A program made the translations under genes and the position numbers. A stretch of DNA of 14,150 nt. It comes from Lachnospiraceae bacterium. Its GTDB lineage: Bacteria > Bacillota > Clostridia > Lachnospirales > Lachnospiraceae. Below, piece after piece: positions 12,523-14,150 of the stretch. The stretch spans positions 1-14,150 of the forward strand of contig DPJQ01000123.1 in the NCBI GenBank assembly GCA_003542935.1. Direction: 5' to 3'. Position 1 is the first letter of the stretch; every line of letters starts with the position of its first letter. The notes beneath the pieces are model-generated. The model was given only the letters and a program-made list of their open reading frames with translations, did no database searches and had not been told where the DNA came from.

Positions 12523-14019
12523 ATGGAAATGATCGAGCGATGTAATCAAATAATAAACGGAGTGGTCTGGGGACTGCCCATGCTGGTTCTTCTGGTGGCA
12601 ACAGGGGTGTGGATGACCGTGAGGACGGGATTTTTCCAGGTTACCCACTTGAGGCACTGGTGGAGCCGGACGGTGGGCAGTATTTTTACGGATGCCCGGG
12701 TGACGGAACATACGGAGGACAGCTCCATATCCCAGTTTCAGTCTCTGTGTACGGCGCTGGCTTCCACAGTGGGTACAGGGAATATTGTCGGTGTGGCGGG
12801 AGCTGTCACCGCAGGCGGACCGGGAGCCGTGTTCTGGATGTGGGTTATCGCATTTTTCAGTATGATGACAGAATATGCCGAGAATGTGCTGGGGATCTAT
12901 TACCGGCGTAAAAATGAGAATGATGAATGGGCCGGGGGTGCCATGTATTATCTGCGGGACGGTCTTGGCGCTAAGAGAGGGTGCAGGCAGATCGGAAGAA
13001 TACTGGCCGCTCTGTTTGCGCTGTTTTGCTTTATGGCCTCCTTCGGTATCGGAAATATGACCCAGGCAAATGCCATTGCGGCAAATCTGGCATCGGGTTT
13101 CGGTATTCCGACCTACCTGACGGGCACGGTGCTGATGGCTTTGGCTGGCCTGGTGATCCTGGGCGGCCTGAAACGAATTGCGGCGGTGACGGAGAAGCTG
13201 GTGCCTTTCATGGTGGTGGCCTACATGGCGGGTACAGCCATGATTTTTCTGTTGAATATTCATGTGGCCGGAGACATTTTTCTGTCTATTTTCCGCGGGG
13301 CTTTCGGCCTCAAAGCTGCCGGTGGCGGTATTTTGGGGGCAGGTATGCAAAAAGCCGTAATCATGGGTATGAAGCGGGGCGTATTCTCCAACGAGGCGGG
13401 GCTTGGATCATCTGTCATGGTCCATGCCAGCTCCAATGTCAGGGAGCCGGTGCGGCAGGGGATGTGGGGGATCTTTGAGGTGTTCGCTGATACCATGGCT
13501 GTGTGCACATTGACTGCCTTTGCGATTCTGTCCTCCGGCCTTGTTGATCTGGATACCGGCGCTATCGCCGGAGGGTTACAACCGGCCTCTCTGGTCAGCG
13601 CTGCTTTTGGTCTGTCTTTCGGCAGCTTCGGTGCCCGTTTTGTGGCGGTGGCTGTGATGCTGTTTGCCTTCTCCACTATACTGGGCTGGAGCCACTATGG
13701 AGCGACAGCATGCGAGTACCTCTTTGGCCGGGAGGCAGTGGGCATTTATCGGGTGGCCTTTATCGCTGCCGTGTGCGCCGGGGCTCTGATGAGTGAGAAT
13801 CTCTCATGGGAGATTGCCGATAGTTTAAACGGCCTCATGGCTCTGCCCAATCTCATAGGCTTGCTGGCCCTCTCCGGTACGGTAGCGGCTGTCACGGAGA
13901 ATTATGAGCGGCGGATCTTTGGGGGCTCCGGGGAGGCACCCATGCTGTCGGCGTTTCAGGAGAAAGAGCCTGCACTTTCTGTAGCCACACACTCGCTGCG
14001 CGGCTGCGGGAGAACATGA
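12523..14019 (+). CDS. AGCS-family sodium:alanine/amino-acid symporter
   Basis: The 498-residue integral membrane protein takes up small amino acids such as alanine or glycine with Na+. Family hallmarks are INGVVWGLPMLVLLVATGVWMTVRTGFFQ at the N terminus, STVGTGNIVGVA (81-92), GGPGAVFWMW (98-107), MTEYAENVLGIYYR (115-128) and GVFSNEAGLGSS (about 286-297). Around 10-11 hydrophobic segments span most of the length, as expected for this family of about 450-550 residues. The start is uncertain. ATG 12523 has AGGCGG (12511-12516) at 6 bases and gives the family-typical MEMIE..NQIINGVVWG; an in-frame ATG at 12478 would add 15 charged residues without a good ribosome binding site. It stands alone, divergent from the repeat RNA, and I could not assign a clear promoter in the AT-rich 12340-12477 stretch. 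Confidence 0.93.
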   Translation: MEMIERCNQIINGVVWGLPMLVLLVATGVWMTVRTGFFQVTHLRHWWSRTVGSIFTDARVTEHTEDSSISQFQSLCTALASTVGTGNIVGVAGAVTAGGPGAVFWMWVIAFFSMMTEYAENVLGIYYRRKNENDEWAGGAMYYLRDGLGAKRGCRQIGRILAALFALFCFMASFGIGNMTQANAIAANLASGFGIPTYLTGTVLMALAGLVILGGLKRIAAVTEKLVPFMVVAYMAGTAMIFLLNIHVAGDIFLSIFRGAFGLKAAGGGILGAGMQKAVIMGMKRGVFSNEAGLGSSVMVHASSNVREPVRQGMWGIFEVFADTMAVCTLTAFAILSSGLVDLDTGAIAGGLQPASLVSAAFGLSFGSFGARFVAVAVMLFAFSTILGWSHYGATACEYLFGREAVGIYRVAFIAAVCAGALMSENLSWEIADSLNGLMALPNLIGLLALSGTVAAVTENYERRIFGGSGEAPMLSAFQEKEPALSVATHSLRGCGRT

Positions 14020-14150
14020 TGCAGGAGTGAGGGGCGGCATTAAAGTTTGCTTCATGTATCCGGTTGACGGAAAATCCTACAGAGGTTACACTAGAGCCAG
14101 TGTCTTGTCCTGCTCACATTTCGTAAAATGACTTGTCTGAAAGTGAACGG
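14020..14150. other. Window-end non-coding stretch, nothing recognised
   Basis: No terminator hairpin with a T-run, no RNA gene and no supported reading frame are visible after the symporter stop. A 25-codon frame from ATG 14054 has no ribosome binding site. Confidence 0.5.

Noticed and set aside
12496..13350. Minus-strand ORF of 284 aa within the symporter gene
   Set aside because: Its His/Gln/Pro-rich product has no domain-like pattern and mirrors the conserved AGCS coding frame.
14054..14131. 25-codon reading frame after the symporter
   Set aside because: No Shine-Dalgarno sequence, no recognisable product and a length expected by chance.

Overview
The window looks like part of the chromosome of a flagellated, Gram-positive member of the Clostridia, most likely Lachnospiraceae. 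The grounds are strong AGGAGG-type ribosome binding sites, intrinsic terminators, moderate GC, a fliD-fliS-fliT-like block, and the mix of a methyl-accepting chemotaxis protein, BIG2 surface protein and alanine/sodium (AGCS) symporter. This placement is an inference from gene content; there is no rRNA or other taxonomic marker.

Layout. (1) 1-3380: filament-cap operon: a long FliD (815 aa), the flagellin chaperone FliS and a small FliT-position protein, closed by a perfect 15-bp bidirectional terminator. (2) 3412-4242, minus: a secreted C39-like cysteine peptidase, transcribed towards that terminator. (3) 4347-9918, plus: an FtsE-like ABC ATPase with its own good sigma-A promoter, then a degenerate nucleotidyltransferase-family protein with a 13-unit heptad-repeat tail, a chemotaxis receptor, and a second, shorter FliD-like protein, closed by a 16-bp terminator. 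(4) 9935-10561, plus: a single-domain HD hydrolase resembling the RelA/SpoT hydrolase half. It begins directly after that terminator and overlaps tail to tail with (5) 10548-11573, minus: a secreted protein with four BIG2 immunoglobulin-like repeats. (6) 11637-12522: about 0.9 kb without a protein gene. It holds what I consider the most novel item: a probable minus-strand non-coding RNA of about 490 nt with a near-consensus promoter (TTGACA-17-TATCAT), a tandem array of seven copies of a 14-nt GAGGT...TCCAA box at about 52-nt spacing, and a 14-bp terminator hairpin. (7) 12523-14019, plus: an AGCS-family sodium:amino-acid symporter. The last 131 bases show nothing convincing.

How the parts may work together. 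FliD, FliS and the FliT-like protein form the filament-cap/export-chaperone set. The receptor and the FliD paralogue are adjacent and same-strand, which suggests a motility-related accessory operon. The ABC ATPase has lost the Q-loop glutamine and has no FtsX partner here, and the nucleotidyltransferase homologue lacks its acidic metal motif, so both may have non-catalytic or altered roles. The repeat RNA displays multiple Shine-Dalgarno-like boxes, five of them followed at a fixed distance by AUG and an early stop. That makes it a candidate titrating or decoy RNA, but this function is a hypothesis only.
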